A DNA stretch of 38,065 nt from Saccoglossus kowalevskii (taxonomy: Eukaryota > Hemichordata > Enteropneusta > Harrimaniidae). Position 1 is the first letter of the stretch. Every line of letters begins with the position of its first letter. The translations under genes were made by a program, and so were the position numbers. Of this stretch, positions 13,274-24,718 are shown in pieces. The notes beneath the pieces are model-generated. The model ran no database searches, had not been told where the DNA came from, and was given only the letters and a program-made list of their open reading frames with translations. The stretch is from assembly GCF_000003605.2 (NCBI RefSeq), contig NW_003131859.1, positions 10,597-48,661 of the forward strand. Reading direction: 5' to 3'.

Positions 13274-16200
13274 GTAAGTCATTTTATTCCCATCAACTTA
13301 TTGGACGACAAAAAAGAAACGTTATTTACAGAACAAAAACAAAAACAAAAAAAATATTTGTTCGCGTAGTAACACCACCGAAAAGTCTTGAAATATAACT
13401 ATTTAGAGATGAATTCTAAAATAACATGTTTAGAAAAAATCACTGCATTGGCGCAGTCGATTAACGGGGTAAACTGATCATACCAGTATTAAATTTAGCT
13501 TTCCCTTCAAGTTCCAACCTCACGTTGTTTCTCCGTTGACAGTTGACAAAATATCGGGCGTTTGAGAAGAAAACAAAAATGTAATTACGTTTACAACCAA
13601 ATCACAGATACGCGTGAATTTTCACAGAACGTTGCGAATCCAGTAGTGTAATAGAACCAGTTAACTCCCCGTCGAAGATAGATTCACGTTCACACCCTGT
13701 GCAATTTCGTTCTGTCTCGTCTTGATTTTTTGTTTTCACGGAATCATAAAAATCGTCAGCAGTTATGGAAACACTGACAACAGACTGGGCAACCGTCGAA
13801 GGATGACAGCTGTCCACAGTTACTGCCCATTACACTCTTATTCCACCATAACATATTATTTTATCGTCGTTATATGCCGAGAATTGTTAACAAAAAAGTC
13901 ACCGGTAAATAAATATTCGTCGAAATCCAATGACGATTCAGTTTCGCACAATAGGCGATCGTGATATTAAGAAGGTAGAATAATTATTTTATTGTACATA
14001 ACGGTCCTGTTTATCGGCATATATATGGTTATTATTAGTTTTGTGGTTTTGTTTTTTTTTTTAGTTTTTTTTTAACACCAGTTACAATATAATAATTGGA
14101 ATGACAACGTCTGATAATCATGTACGAATATTTGCAGATGTTCACATTCAGCGTTAAATTGGTATTTAAACTGGATATATATATGTACCAAAATAAACTC
14201 ATATTTTTTTTACCGAATTTATACTAATATGCGTCCACATCGAACTACTCTACAATTTGAAATCGTCAATTCTAAAAAGCTGGTTTCAGACGTTGTGAAT
14301 ATTTTACCCGAAATGTTGCATTTGTCGTTTCGTTCTTTTTTTTTTTTTCGTCACAGAAGTAGAGGTGCCAAATTTGTCCAGATCGTTAAAATGTTCACCG
14401 TCAAATGCGAATATGTTTCTATACAATAATAAAATTGGAATTCTTCAAACTACAGATATTATAATAATTTATTAGACAGATCAAGTGAATTCCTATAACT
14501 TGTTTATGAGTCTTTTTGAAAATAATATATTCTCTGTGTTGCCGTTCGTAAACCATGTAGTATAGGCGTTAGCCGTTTTTGTTGTTCTGTGAAGACGTAC
14601 TCCGCGGCGGCAACGATCATTCTGACAATAGTTCGCGTTCACTGGTGCGATGTGGGAATCGTTGATTTATGTCAGCGCGGTGACTACGGCTAACGAGGAC
14701 CACTGGTATAAGTCACACTAAACATATCGTAAATTGAGTTGGGATACACCAATATCGATTTGTAACGCCCTTGCGTTAGTTTCCGATGTAAAGTGGCATT
14801 AATTTAATATTCATTCGTCTATATTTTCCCATTATTTTCATACTGGTTTAACAATAGGAGTATCTTAGTAGGAGTGGGATATACTGACAAGTGGCGGCCC
14901 CGCGATATGGCGACATTACTGTGGCTGAAGCATGCGGTCAATTGTCGATAGAGGCGATGCTTGCCTGCATTGTGACGGGAATTGTTATCCCGTTGTTCAA
15001 GCCATTGTGGTCGATAGAGGGGGCTACGCTTGAACTTGGGACATGATTATGGGCGGCTATAGCGTCACACACTAAATGGCTAAAATGGTAAGGCCGTGGA
15101 TCTTGAACCTAAATGCGACACATCTCGGCGATGAGTGATCGAATCAATGCATGTGTGTGTGTACTATAACAGAACGGTCTTTGTAGAACGTGCGTTCGAT
15201 TTCGTATAAAGGAACGAATTTTAAGCATGTATACGTCGCATGCCTGTGTAGGGGGCTCATATGACAAGACGCGCCTGTCACAGCCCTTCATACACGAAAC
15301 TAAAAAAACGACTGAAAAACACTTAAGTTGCGATGTCACCAAGATCAACAGTTTTAAAACACCAACACACGGGGCGAGTAGTTTTCACGACGCGGGCACG
15401 ATAGCGAAAATAACTTGAACGAGTATATGTTCCGTTATACTTCGACGATGTTTTATACCATCACAATAGCCAATTTCGTGATAATTATTGAGCATAACTA
15501 AAATAATCTTCCTATGATGTTCAAAATTTCTTTCCATACAATCAATACACGTCGGCATACCGGTGATTACCATCGCACGTAGTTTCCCCGGCATTGTCGA
15601 TTAATTGAAACTTCAAAACACCAATAAACGGGATTTAAATGATACATAAACTTATTTATCCTTGATAAAACCCACCTAGATTTAATATTATCTCATATCA
15701 GACTCATTTGGACTAATTTTAGGAACTTATTTACGCTGACTTTATTGGGTTATTAATGTAGAACCAAAATCCGTGTAAGCCGGGGTACTTGGCGTTTCAA
15801 TATACCACTAAATCAGCCTCTATTCGTTTTACAATCGTATCTACGATAATGAAAAGACCTGATTAACGTTTCTTGACTGACTCCGAATGATGTCCATAAA
15901 ACTAATGGAATTGAAGCGAATGTGGAAAAATGCTGGTTGGGGCTAAGCATGGCATTGCGTGTGTATACAACTGAGCATGAATGGAGCCTCACACGCTAAG
16001 ATCGTTTTATGCACTCAGAGAGAGCATCCAAGTTTCAAACAATGCGCGCTTCTCAGAAATGGCGTGATAGTGAGATACCGCGGAGGTTCATTTGCTAACT
16101 ACACGGGAATATGTTGTTATTTTTATTTTTTTACTTGATCATTTGTCTTTCGTTATAAATATCGACGTTCAGCTTTAGTCGCACCTTCGAGGGTGTGCCG

Positions 16201-16652
16201 CACATTCGTGAAATAAACGCACCACTTTCAACGAAACAAACATATTGTAAAGTGACATAGGGAATGTATGTTTCATTTTGTTTTCGATCGTATTTAAATT
16301 ATAAACGTAATTTACAGAATGTAACTCCACTGGTACCCGCAATACTGCGGAATATATTGGAAGCGAATATCATGTAAACGAAATCGTTTGCTACAACACG
16401 TGTGGCGGTTAATCCGGCCTGTAAAACATAATCTGAGCTCCAAGTCTTTAGCTCGGCTTACTGTACAACTGACACACGTGTCGTTTTTCCAGACGAGCGC
16501 GCAGATGGGCTGTTGTAATCATCCCCTTCCCCGCCTCCCCGTCACGATGCTCGTTACAACGACTTCAGTGTTATTATCTGTTTTGTTTAATACATGTTTC
16601 ATGCAAACTTAGTTTGAAACTTTATGCTATGAGGTAACTCGGTATCTCATTG

Positions 16653-16815
16653 CCGTCAACACCACCTGGTCGCCCAATACATCGCAATCGAAAACGCAGC
16701 CCCGATGAATTTGGCTATACCACTACGCCACCCTTTCTCTCCCTGTCACGTCAGTCTTTAGTTGTCGTCAATACCACTGAACCGACTACATTTCGTCATC
16801 GAAAACGCCATTCTG
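16653..16815. repeat. Imperfect direct repeat, about 50 bp, spacing about 111 bp
   Basis: Two similar stretches start near 16653 and 16764: each begins CGTCAA(C/T)ACCAC and reaches ATCGAAAACGC after about 30 bases. The intervening sequence is not clearly repeated. It could be remnants of a larger tandem array. The overlapping + strand frame at 16650-16937 lacks a credible start and similarity, so it is not called as a gene. Confidence 0.4.
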
Positions 16816-17412
16816 TGTCCGTGCATGTGTGTTGCCCCAGCTCCCGGGTATTTTGCGCAACCTCTCCATCGCTTCTCTTGTTCTCAGTCGTGGTTCACGC
16901 AGTCAATAATTTGAAATCAAGGGGGTGGCGGGAATAGTATGGCCACTGAGGTTTGTTTTAGCGGCGTCTTCAAAGTCCTATTCAGTACATTTCTATTTTA
17001 CTTGCTTTTTGCTAACAACTGTTTCGACAACACGTTGCATATATTCTTTTTTCTCCCAGTGTCTAGCATTATTTTGTTCACTAAATCTTCCAGCCAAGCA
17101 CCTAATAAACTCAAAAAGGCCTATTTCGAGAGAACACACACATACACTTTACTAATTTGAGAAGAAGAAAAAAACATTTTCACACAATTCACACACAGAG
17201 CTAACTAAAACATATAACATGTAGGTAGTCAAAATCCATCTCTACTGTGAAATACAGAATTGTATATATGCGCCCACGACCCTTGCTCCCATCCTTAACA
17301 TACGTCAAACTCAAGCGCACACATCTAAAAACTGGCAAAATGGTTGTTTTGTTCTTATGCGTAATTAAACATAATATTAAGTTTAGGTGATGCCCACGTG
17401 ACATTGGTCATT

Positions 17413-17445
17413 TATATATATATATATATATATAAATAAATATAA

Positions 17446-17532
<87 letters not shown>

Positions 17533-17535
17533 ATA
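17413..17535. repeat. (TA)n followed by (AAAT)n microsatellite in the Hox gene 1 intron
   Basis: About 20 bases of TA alternation run into about 100 bases of nearly perfect AAAT units. The minus-strand frame through it reads repeating YLFI and is a pure repeat artefact. The same tetranucleotide builds the larger array at 21960-22404. Confidence 0.97.
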
Positions 17536-18539
17536 CGGATGACGATTTAAACAAAAGATCACCAAATCTATCAACTTGCATCGCGTGAACTTTTCAAACG
17601 AAATCGAATGCTTATAATGATTTATCTAGTCAATTTGTGTGTTGAATTGAATAGAGGGGCAATTACTACGCCGCCTCTTTCCGCCGACCCTTATCTATTA
17701 CCCATATCACTTTAAACCGACACTACTGTTCATTACTTTGCTGAGATTACCCGTTTATCAACACAAATCATTTGTCTATCTATTATATGCCAGACAACGG
17801 GTCGATTTATCATGCAAACCTGTCAACATAGTAGCCTAATCCAAGCGTGATTTGCGTACGGCGTTGTCCATTTCATTTGGATGTATCGGGTACATAGATG
17901 AATCGGTGTCTTCGAATAAGGCATTGCTCTCCTTGGCAAACTTTTCTAATGAGCGATGAATTCTTAGTTCGGGTATTCAACAAATCAAAATTGATACACC
18001 ACCTTGCACGCGCTTTCTGCGTTTGTTACTCTCCTAGTAGGGAGGGGGTGGATAGGCCAAAATAAATACTCCCCTTGTTTTGTTTGTGTGTGCATATGTT
18101 TTCCACTTGAAATAGAGATTTTTTTAAACTGCGAAGAACGTCTTTTTGCTGATTTTCACGTTTTAAAATTCTCTAAAACAGTTACGCGCACACCACGTCG
18201 AACAGTGCGTTGGTGTCACTTGATACCCCCATCCCGAACACAACCGACCGCAAAGCAACGAAAACAATTTTTTGTTGCTTTTCATGTGTTCTCAATTGCT
18301 CGCTAGCCGCAAGCGACGGCGAGATCACATCGAAAGCACTCCGCTGTATTCAGATACAGATCATGGTTTGCCGCCGGCAACAAAGCCGCCATTTTGGTTA
18401 AACTCGGTTATTTAATCATTATTCTGGATCGATAAAGTCGACACTCAATCGTCACTTCGTAAGAGTTCCGCCCGCCCATCAAAGCCATCAACGTCATTCA
18501 TCTTTCGTGATTGTATCGAATACACAGTTTCGGTCAACG

Positions 18540-18672
18540 TTAAAGGGCGGCAGTCGTCGTGCCGCGTCCTGTTCGATATGGGACTCATAGCGACGTATAC
18601 AACGCGTGTCAAATACATTGTTTAGTTACATGAAATTCGAACACGCGCTGCGCGACGACTACCGCGCTTTAA
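18540..18672 (+). mobile_element. MITE family A, full copy, 133 bp, TTAA at both ends
   Basis: TTAA flanks both sides, with termini AGGGCGGCAGTCGTCG and, at the right, CGACGACTACCGCGCTT, which is an imperfect inverted complement. The interior contains GACTCATAGCGACGTATACA. It differs from the 21257 copy at only about eight sites by eye, so both are fairly young or were homogenised. It sits inside the Hox gene 1 intron, in the gene's own orientation. Non-coding. Confidence 0.85.
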
Positions 18673-19039
18673 CTTAGCCGAACAATCAATGTATCTTTGC
18701 ATACAAATCGCTTTTTTTCTGCCGGAAAAAAATATCGATATGGACAACCATTACAATTGAACAAGTTCATGGGATTCCGAGTAGTTCTTCGTACATGGAG
18801 GTGGAAGTTGTAACTCGGGTTATACACTAACAAGAGGGAATCAAAACGTAAACGCCATTGTTGTTGTTTCTTCATCATGCATTCAGGCATATTTTAATGC
18901 GTTCAAATTATAACTATTCTGCAAAAAAAATGAACATATCCATATATTGAATAACGGAAGGGTACATTGTAAAGAGCAGTCACCCTTACATCAAATAGTT
19001 GCAAATGATGATGAAAACATAAAACTCTGTATTGCCCCG

Positions 19040-19285
19040 CTACCTCTTCACAGCCTGATTTTTTGCCCAATTTCTTTCTGTACTTTATTTTCTTATAGTC
19101 TTCAATATTTCAATACAAATGAACTCTAATTTTGGTGCCAACAGACAAAATTTGGATAAATTTTCAGTTTTTACTCAAAAAATTGGCTATTTTTGTCCCA
19201 ATCTTCTGAGGCAAATGCAGACTATAGACAGGACTATTTTGTGTATTTGTGATGAAAAGAAGGAACTGGTGGTGAAAAGGTTAAA
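19040..19285 (+). mobile_element. MITE family B, about 246 bp, in the Hox gene 1 intron
   Basis: Over its whole length it matches the reverse complement of 24043-24288. Anchors are CTTCAATATTTC/CTTAAATATTTC, CCAACAGACA, TTTTCAGTTTTTACT, GCAGACTATA and TTTGTGATGAAAAGA. The right terminus is CTGGTGGTGAAAAGG followed by TTAA at 19282; the left terminus is the worn complement (CTCTTCACAGCCTG) and its TTAA has decayed. It lies about 345 bp before the homeodomain exon. No coding capacity, so a non-autonomous TTAA-type element. Confidence 0.75.
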
Positions 19286-19630
19286 ACAACTGAACGGAGT
19301 GAACCATGCAATTGCATATAATTACGTCTGTTTTTTTTTTGTTTTTTTTGGATACCAGACGCATTTTAATTGATTTCATATATTACAATATTGCGATGTT
19401 TTGTCATTTTTACCAAAATATTCAACATAACCGCTAGTTAAGGTCTAGTTGCACGCGCTCTTCCCACCACTTTTCGATCGCATGGCTCTCTTTCAATACA
19501 TTATTTTAATATGCCATTTTAGAACAGTATTATTATTTTAAATAAATTAATTCATTGTTACTCCTGTATTGTGTCAATGGGAAATGTATTTGTATTAATC
19601 AATGTTTATTTCTTTGTTTTTTTAATCCAG

Positions 19631-19962
19631 GACCTTCTGGTTGCGGCTGGCTGACCACATTCACGACGACGCCTCGGCGAACGAAACGGAGACCTTACTC
19701 AAAGTTGCAGATATTTGAACTTGAAAAAGAGTTTCAGCAGAACATGTACTTGACCCGTGACCGGAGGTCCCGTCTTTCACAGGCATTGAACCTGACAGAA
19801 AGGCAGATTAAAATTTGGTTCCAGAACCGGCGTATGAAGCTGAAGAAAATGACAGATAGGGAGCGAAATGAGCAAGATATGATGCAACAACAACAACAAC
19901 AACAACAACAACAGACCCAACAGCACACGCCACCGCAGCCAACGCAGACAGTCGTAGCTTAG
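19631..19962 (+). CDS. hox11/13: Posterior Hox gene 1 (Hox11/13 type), homeodomain exon 2
   Basis: The exon supplies the homeodomain and carboxyl end of the protein begun at 12844. The homeodomain spans residues 159-218 (19675-19854). It begins RRTKRRPY, with the posterior-type Pro7-Tyr8, and recognition helix 3 reads [16 protein letters not shown], giving Ile47, Gln50, Asn51 and Met54 for base contact and Trp48/Phe49 in the core. Trp150 in [11 protein letters not shown] stands nine residues before the domain, where posterior Hox proteins carry their residual TALE-partner tryptophan. After the domain come MTDRERNEQ, ten glutamines (nine CAA, one CAG) and TVVA, then TAG at 19960. The acceptor ATCCAG|GA joins in phase 1. 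The protein should act in the nucleus on AT-rich posterior-Hox sites. Family is certain; paralogue name is not. Confidence 0.96.
19885..19914 (+). repeat. CAA/CAG trinucleotide tract coding for polyglutamine
   Basis: Nine CAA codons and one CAG give Q10 just after the homeodomain, followed by [13 protein letters not shown] pure codon run like this is prone to length change. The opposite strand yields a long leucine/cysteine-rich frame at 19734-20163, which is an artefact. Gene 2 has no such tract. Confidence 0.95.
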
Positions 19963-21256
19963 ATAGGCTACTAGTAAATAGTTCCAGAATAGATTGGTAT
20001 AATTAGGTATATAGTAATATACACTGGAGTGGAAGTAACATCGCGAGCACCAATCATAACTTGGTTTTTGCATCCTTGTTATCTTCCGAGTCGTGGATGC
20101 ACATACAGGCAGAATCACGTGACCACAGTCACGTAAACAATGATGTAACTGAAAGAGACCCAAACTGAAAGCGATCAGATTTTAAACACGTGTAGAAATT
20201 GAAAAAGAAAACGAGCTGTTGTCTTCCTTACCACGCTAAAGAAACAAGCAAAAGTTACTCCGTGTACGAATGATGACATATCGCAAACACGTGACAATTT
20301 GTTGGCGAATCATTCTCTGAGGTGAACGGTCTCGACAGAGGTCAGAGGTCAAATGACATCTGTACTGCATATTTCATTTTATTTAGACTATTTAGTCGTC
20401 TTTTATTTGTCAATTTCACTATATATAAATCAAAGTTTTCCAGTTAGTAATAATGGGGAAGGGGTGGGAAAATAGTGAATATCTCATGACCTCTTAAGGT
20501 CACACGTCCAGGCACTTGCTGGTTTTATTGTTGCAACGTGGCAGTAATAATGTCCAATAGTATACCCTGCAAAGTTAAACTGGTCTGAACTTCGAAGAAG
20601 AACGCTTGTATTTTACTTAATAATTTAAATATTGCTTCCGTTTTTCAATTCGTTAAAATTGAAATTTCTTGAAAAAATGTTACTACCAGGCCCGGGATGC
20701 GTGCTTTGCGCACATTTGTTTAGAGATAGCTATGCGCCATTTTGTGTCACGTGGTCTGATGATTTATGAACGAACAACGTTGCTATTGGTTAGTTGATAT
20801 TTGAACTCAAAGATCATTTGCATAACCACGTGATTTATTTTGGTTGTATAATACAGTGACTACAAACACGAATGACAAATTCCAGGGAATCAAAATTAAC
20901 TACACATATGCTAGATTGTTTTGTGTTGTTATGTATTTTCTTCCGTGCACAGAAGTCAACAAGACTGTTGACTTGGGCTGGTGTCTCGTTGTATCGTTTC
21001 AAAACATGTGACGATGAGAGGGCGAGTAACCAATGAACTGATGATAAAGTGCACGTGTCCATCCTAATACATTTCTTATTTGCATATTTCTGTGTCACGT
21101 GACATGTTCTGACCGAGTACGGCTCATATCCGCCATATTGATATTGTTTTGTTTTGTTCTAATACAGTCCAACATTTTTAGAATGATATTTCTAGTATCC
21201 GTTCGCAATAAGAGCATTTGTAAAGTAATTTCAATGGCTTTGTAATGTTGACAAAT

Positions 21257-21389
21257 TTAAAGGGCGACAGTCGTCGTGCCGCGTCCTATTCGATATGGGA
21301 CTCATAGCGACGTATACAACGCGTGTAAAATACATTGTTTGTTTACCTGAAATTCGAACACGCACTGCGCGACGACCGCCGCGCTTTAA
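21257..21389 (+). mobile_element. MITE family A, full copy, 133 bp, TTAA at both ends
   Basis: It has TTAA at both ends and inverted termini AGGGCGACAGTCGTCG and CGACGACCGCCGCGCTT. It has the same interior as the 18540 copy with only a handful of substitutions. It lies 1.3 kb past the stop codon of Hox gene 1 and may be transcribed in its 3' UTR if the AATAAA at 21701 is the one used. Confidence 0.85.
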
Positions 21390-21700
21390 GCATCAACTGC
21401 AAATGAGACTACAGATTGGCGTAACCCACAATATGACCATGATCGGTAGAAAAAGAAAAAAAGAGGTTTATTTGGTTCAAAATTAACAAAGAAAATATAG
21501 AAAAATATAAAAAAAAATAGCAAAATGTTACACCAGTATTTTGTTGAAGAATATCATGTTATGAAGTGGTGGGGCATAATTTGTCAGAAACATTACGTCA
21601 TGAAAGCAGTCACGTGATGAGTGAATGTTGCTTTCCATGCATATATTATAAAGCTATTTCTATGAAAAGTGTTTTTAATATTTTTTTTTTTCATGCCATG

Positions 21701-21706
21701 AATAAA
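21701..21706 (+). terminator. Candidate polyadenylation signal of Hox gene 1
   Basis: First AATAAA downstream of the stop at 19962. It would give a 3' UTR of about 1.7 kb. Variant signals closer to the stop cannot be excluded, so this is a weak assignment. Confidence 0.25.
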
Positions 21707-21959
21707 GTAGTACATTCCTAATAATAGTTGGCGTTTTTTTTTTAAATTTATTGAGTGTACCCATTCACACAACTACCCATGATGCATCGGTTTGAGATAA
21801 CGTTGATTATTGTATGTTTACACAAGGTTGAGTACACTGTACACTGTATGGTGATAATACGTGATTTACTAGCACGCCGTAAATGAGGTTGTAATCACCG
21901 TGGTGTGGGCATTTACACACACATTTTGCGTCTGTTCTAATTTTTTAGGCATTCTTCAT

Positions 21960-21961
21960 TA

Positions 21962-22056
<95 letters not shown>

Positions 22057-22100
22057 ATACATTTGTTTTAATATTTTACTAACATTAATGTACAACTAAA

Positions 22101-22160
<60 letters not shown>

Positions 22161-22162
22161 AT

Positions 22163-22202
<40 letters not shown>

Positions 22203-22259
22203 ATACATTTGTTTTAATATTTTACTAACATTAATGTACAAATAAATTAAATAAATAAA

Positions 22260-22299
<40 letters not shown>

Positions 22300-22335
22300 G
22301 TTTTAATATTTTACTAACATTAATGTACAACTAAA

Positions 22336-22379
<44 letters not shown>

Positions 22380-22404
22380 ATTTGTTATTTTACGTAAATA
22401 AATG
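21960..22404. repeat. Higher-order (AAAT)n array with a repeated 45 bp spacer
   Basis: Four runs of (AAAT)n alternate with three copies of a unique-looking spacer, starting at 22059, 22205 and about 22296. The spacer reads TTTTAATATTTTACTAACAT and continues TAATGTACAA(C/A)(T/A)AAATT. Spacer copies are nearly identical while run lengths vary, which fits recent unequal exchange or replication slippage of a composite unit. The true length may be misassembled. Confidence 0.95.
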
Positions 22405-23551
22405 AGTACTTATACTGTTGACTTGTTTATATATATTTTATTTGAAGTACCAACCTTGGCAGCCCTGACATACCACAATTGTGGCCTTAGGCTGAGGAGA
22501 CGCCTCGTAAATAAAACAAGTCAGTATATTGTTTGTTTACTGTGCGAGTCTCACGTGCACCGTTTTTTTAAGCACTCGAAACAATAAAAAGAGTCCAGGG
22601 CGAAAAGGTCACGGTGAACTTCCGGCGTGCATATTGTAATAATTTTTGAATCTTGAGATGTTTTCGTGACGGGAATAATAAACAACACGGATACACTAGT
22701 ACTAGGATACTACGAAAAAGTTTACCTTTCCAGTCGGGGTCATTTGATGTCATTGTTGTCTTCCCTGGGGTTGTATGAGAATTCAAACGAGAGTTGACGC
22801 GCTACAAATATTGTACTCATATCACGCAGACGAACCATTTTTCCCGTCAGAATGTCAATTTTTGGGGGGGGGGATTATTTTTTTTTTAATTTGGACTGAA
22901 TGGTTATAATTTCTTTTTTGCAGTTTTGATCTTTTTTTGAGAAAAAATATATAATAAAATGAATGTAGGCTTATGCATAGATTTGAGGATATATGGTGGC
23001 AAGTGTTGACATGAATGTTTGCAGGGTTCGGACGCCAAAGTGAAGTCTTGTCACCTTTGACAACACAAAATAACTTGTACTTTTAAAAATGTTGAATAAA
23101 ACACATAAGCAACGAGGAACTATGTCCATTTGGTCGAAAATTAACAAAATGAAATGATAGTAAAGGGAATAACGAGCAAATTTAGCACCAGCATTTTGAC
23201 AAGTAAAATATGGCGGGTTAAATGTCTTCATAATCTTCTTACATTATATTACATTGACATTTATACTTATAAATATAAATCTATCCAATACAAGACGAAA
23301 TGTCGCTCAATAAAATGGCGGGGTTTCATTTTGCTATAAAATATACAATTTTACTGTAGCAGTTTTAATCATTTCGTACAACTTTCTCGTTAGTGTAGAA
23401 ATGAGTTTACTGCTGTTTTCGGCCAGCTCCGATTGAGCGCACTAATTTGTGTTTACTCTTAAATGACATACGCGCTCCAACGCCCTCACCTGCACGATAT
23501 TGACAGTTATTTATAACCAGTGTGTAAAAATAATCAACCAACCGGCCGTAA

Positions 23552-23617
23552 CTAGGATTTCCCGTCGTAATTCTCGTTATCAAGGACATATATGACGCTG
23601 TCGGCGGACGCCGCCAT
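23552..23617 (-). other. Candidate minus-strand small ORF or first exon at a YY1-like start
   Basis: On the minus strand, ATTCAAAATGGCGGCG at 23617 forms a start in good context fused to a YY1-type motif, as at many animal housekeeping promoters. It opens a 21-codon frame reading MAASADSVIYVLDNENYDGK and ending at 23552. Upstream the same frame is open to 23779. I see no strong GTRAGT donor within it, so it may be a chance frame or a decayed exon. No recognised family. Confidence 0.2.
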
Positions 23618-24042
23618 TTTGAATTGGGAAAAGTACAAACACACCGACCTTGATATTTTACGAGACCGGAAGTTGAAACCTCGTGCTTGAGACCAACAGA
23701 CTCGTACACAGCAGTGATGAAGAATGTCGAAATGGCATCGCCCATTTTGACGATAAGCAGAAAACATTATCGGGTTCATCGACCTGAGCCAGACTGATTC
23801 ATTACGATGACGTTACAGGCTACCATGCAAAAAATTCTCTCATATGTTACAATATAAGGGAAAAAAATCTGAAGCGCGCGCTTAAAACGACCTGCCAAGT
23901 TGAGCTCCCGAAACTATGATAATATTTTGTTCAACTGCAACAAATAGTTATTTTATTCCGTGTTCTAAACAATAAGTCGCCGTCGATGAAGAAATCACGT
24001 GACATATGTTGTTAGTAGATGATCCGAAAAATATCTGTTCCT

Positions 24043-24288
24043 TTAACTTTTTCCTCACCAGTCCCCTCTTTTCATCACAAATTAACAAAAAGTCCCAGTT
24101 ATAGTCTGCACTTTCTTTCAGAAAATTGAGACAAAAAATACAATTATGTTTAGTAAAAACTGAAAATCAACTCAAATTGTGTCTGTTGGCTCCAAAAATT
24201 AGGGTTCATTTCCAGAAATATTTAAGAATATAAGAAAAAAAAAGTGCAGAAAAAATGGGGCGAACAAATCTGGTGGTGAAAAGATTAA
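24043..24288 (-). mobile_element. MITE family B, full copy, 246 bp, TTAA at both ends
   Basis: TTAA at 24043 and 24285. Termini CTTTTTCCTCACCAG and CTGGTGGTGAAAAGA are inverted complements with a few mismatches. The body is the reverse complement of the 19040-19285 element. Perfect TTAA at both ends and intact inverted termini make this the reference copy. Non-coding; mobilisation by a piggyBac-type transposase elsewhere is inferred. Confidence 0.8.
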
Positions 24289-24317
24289 AATACTATTAAT
24301 ATTTATATTTATATTGA

Positions 24318-24354
24318 ATTTATTTTATTTTATTTTATTTTATTTTATTTTTTT
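24318..24354. repeat. (TTTTA)n microsatellite
   Basis: About six to seven TTTTA units beginning 30 bp after the MITE B copy. The + strand frame through it (FYFILFYF) is a repeat artefact. Confidence 0.93.
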
Positions 24355-24618
24355 GTTCATCGAATATATATTCTTGTATACGCAAAGTCAGCATAGGCAT
24401 ATTTCAATGCATGTTCACACCACTATTCTTACTGACAGTGTTTTTTTCCCATTTTTTGAACTTATGTTGTTTAAAATCGATGAAACCTTAGTGCAGCATG
24501 TTACACGTCTTATTTGTATTTTTATTTTATTTTTTTATAATTTCCTTGTTAATTACGTGATTTCAATTGCCTGTAGATTTTAATGATTTTTCAAAATAAA
24601 AATCGCAAGAAATTATGC

Positions 24619-24718
24619 TTGATATAGGACTCATAGCGACGTATACAACGCGAGTAAAATACATTGTTTATTTACATGAAATTCCAACACGCGCTACGCG
24701 ACGACCACCGCGCTTTAA
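24619..24718 (+). mobile_element. MITE family A, left-truncated copy, about 100 bp
   Basis: It begins inside the element at GATATAGGACTCATAGCGAC and runs to the normal right end ACCACCGCGCTTTAA. The first about 33 bp, including the left terminus, are missing. The remainder is close to the 18540 and 21257 copies. Confidence 0.8.

Larger units (their letters stand above)
13274..19630 (+). other. Intron of Hox gene 1, 6.36 kb, phase 1
   Basis: It runs from GTAAGT at 13274 to a pyrimidine-rich TTTTTTAATCCAG acceptor ending at 19630. Joining the flanks gives a glycine codon split G|GA and keeps the frame into the homeodomain exon. The intron carries a (TA)n/(AAAT)n tract at 17413-17535, a MITE family A copy at 18540 and a MITE family B copy at about 19040. 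A YY1-like GCCGCCATTTTGG lies at 18385. The rest shows no supported gene. It is about three times longer than the equivalent intron of the second Hox gene. Confidence 0.9.
19963..21706 (+). promoter_or_regulatory. 3' flank of Hox gene 1 with a dense CACGTG cluster
   Basis: CACGTG occurs at 20116, 20187, 20288, 20748, 20827, 21052, 21096 and 21611, eight times in 1.5 kb where well under one would be expected by chance. Three sit in extended TCACGTGA. CACGTG is the site of bHLH and bHLH-ZIP factors (USF, MYC/MAX, MITF/TFE). A MITE A copy interrupts the stretch at 21257. The first AATAAA after the stop codon is at 21701, so the 3' UTR may reach here. A regulatory function is inferred only. Confidence 0.45.

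Noticed and set aside
16650-16937. 95-codon + strand frame
   Set aside because: Lacks a proper ATG and similarity; it overlaps an imperfect direct repeat inside the Hox intron.
17383-17574. Minus-strand 63-codon frame
   Set aside because: It is a translation of the (AAAT)n microsatellite (repeating YLFI).
19734-20163. Minus-strand Cys/Leu-rich frames
   Set aside because: They are antisense shadows of the CAA tract and homeodomain exon of Hox gene 1.
22500-22545. Possible further MITE A fragment (ATATTGTTTGTTTAC)
   Set aside because: The match is limited to a short AT-rich piece; neither terminus nor other interior anchors are present.
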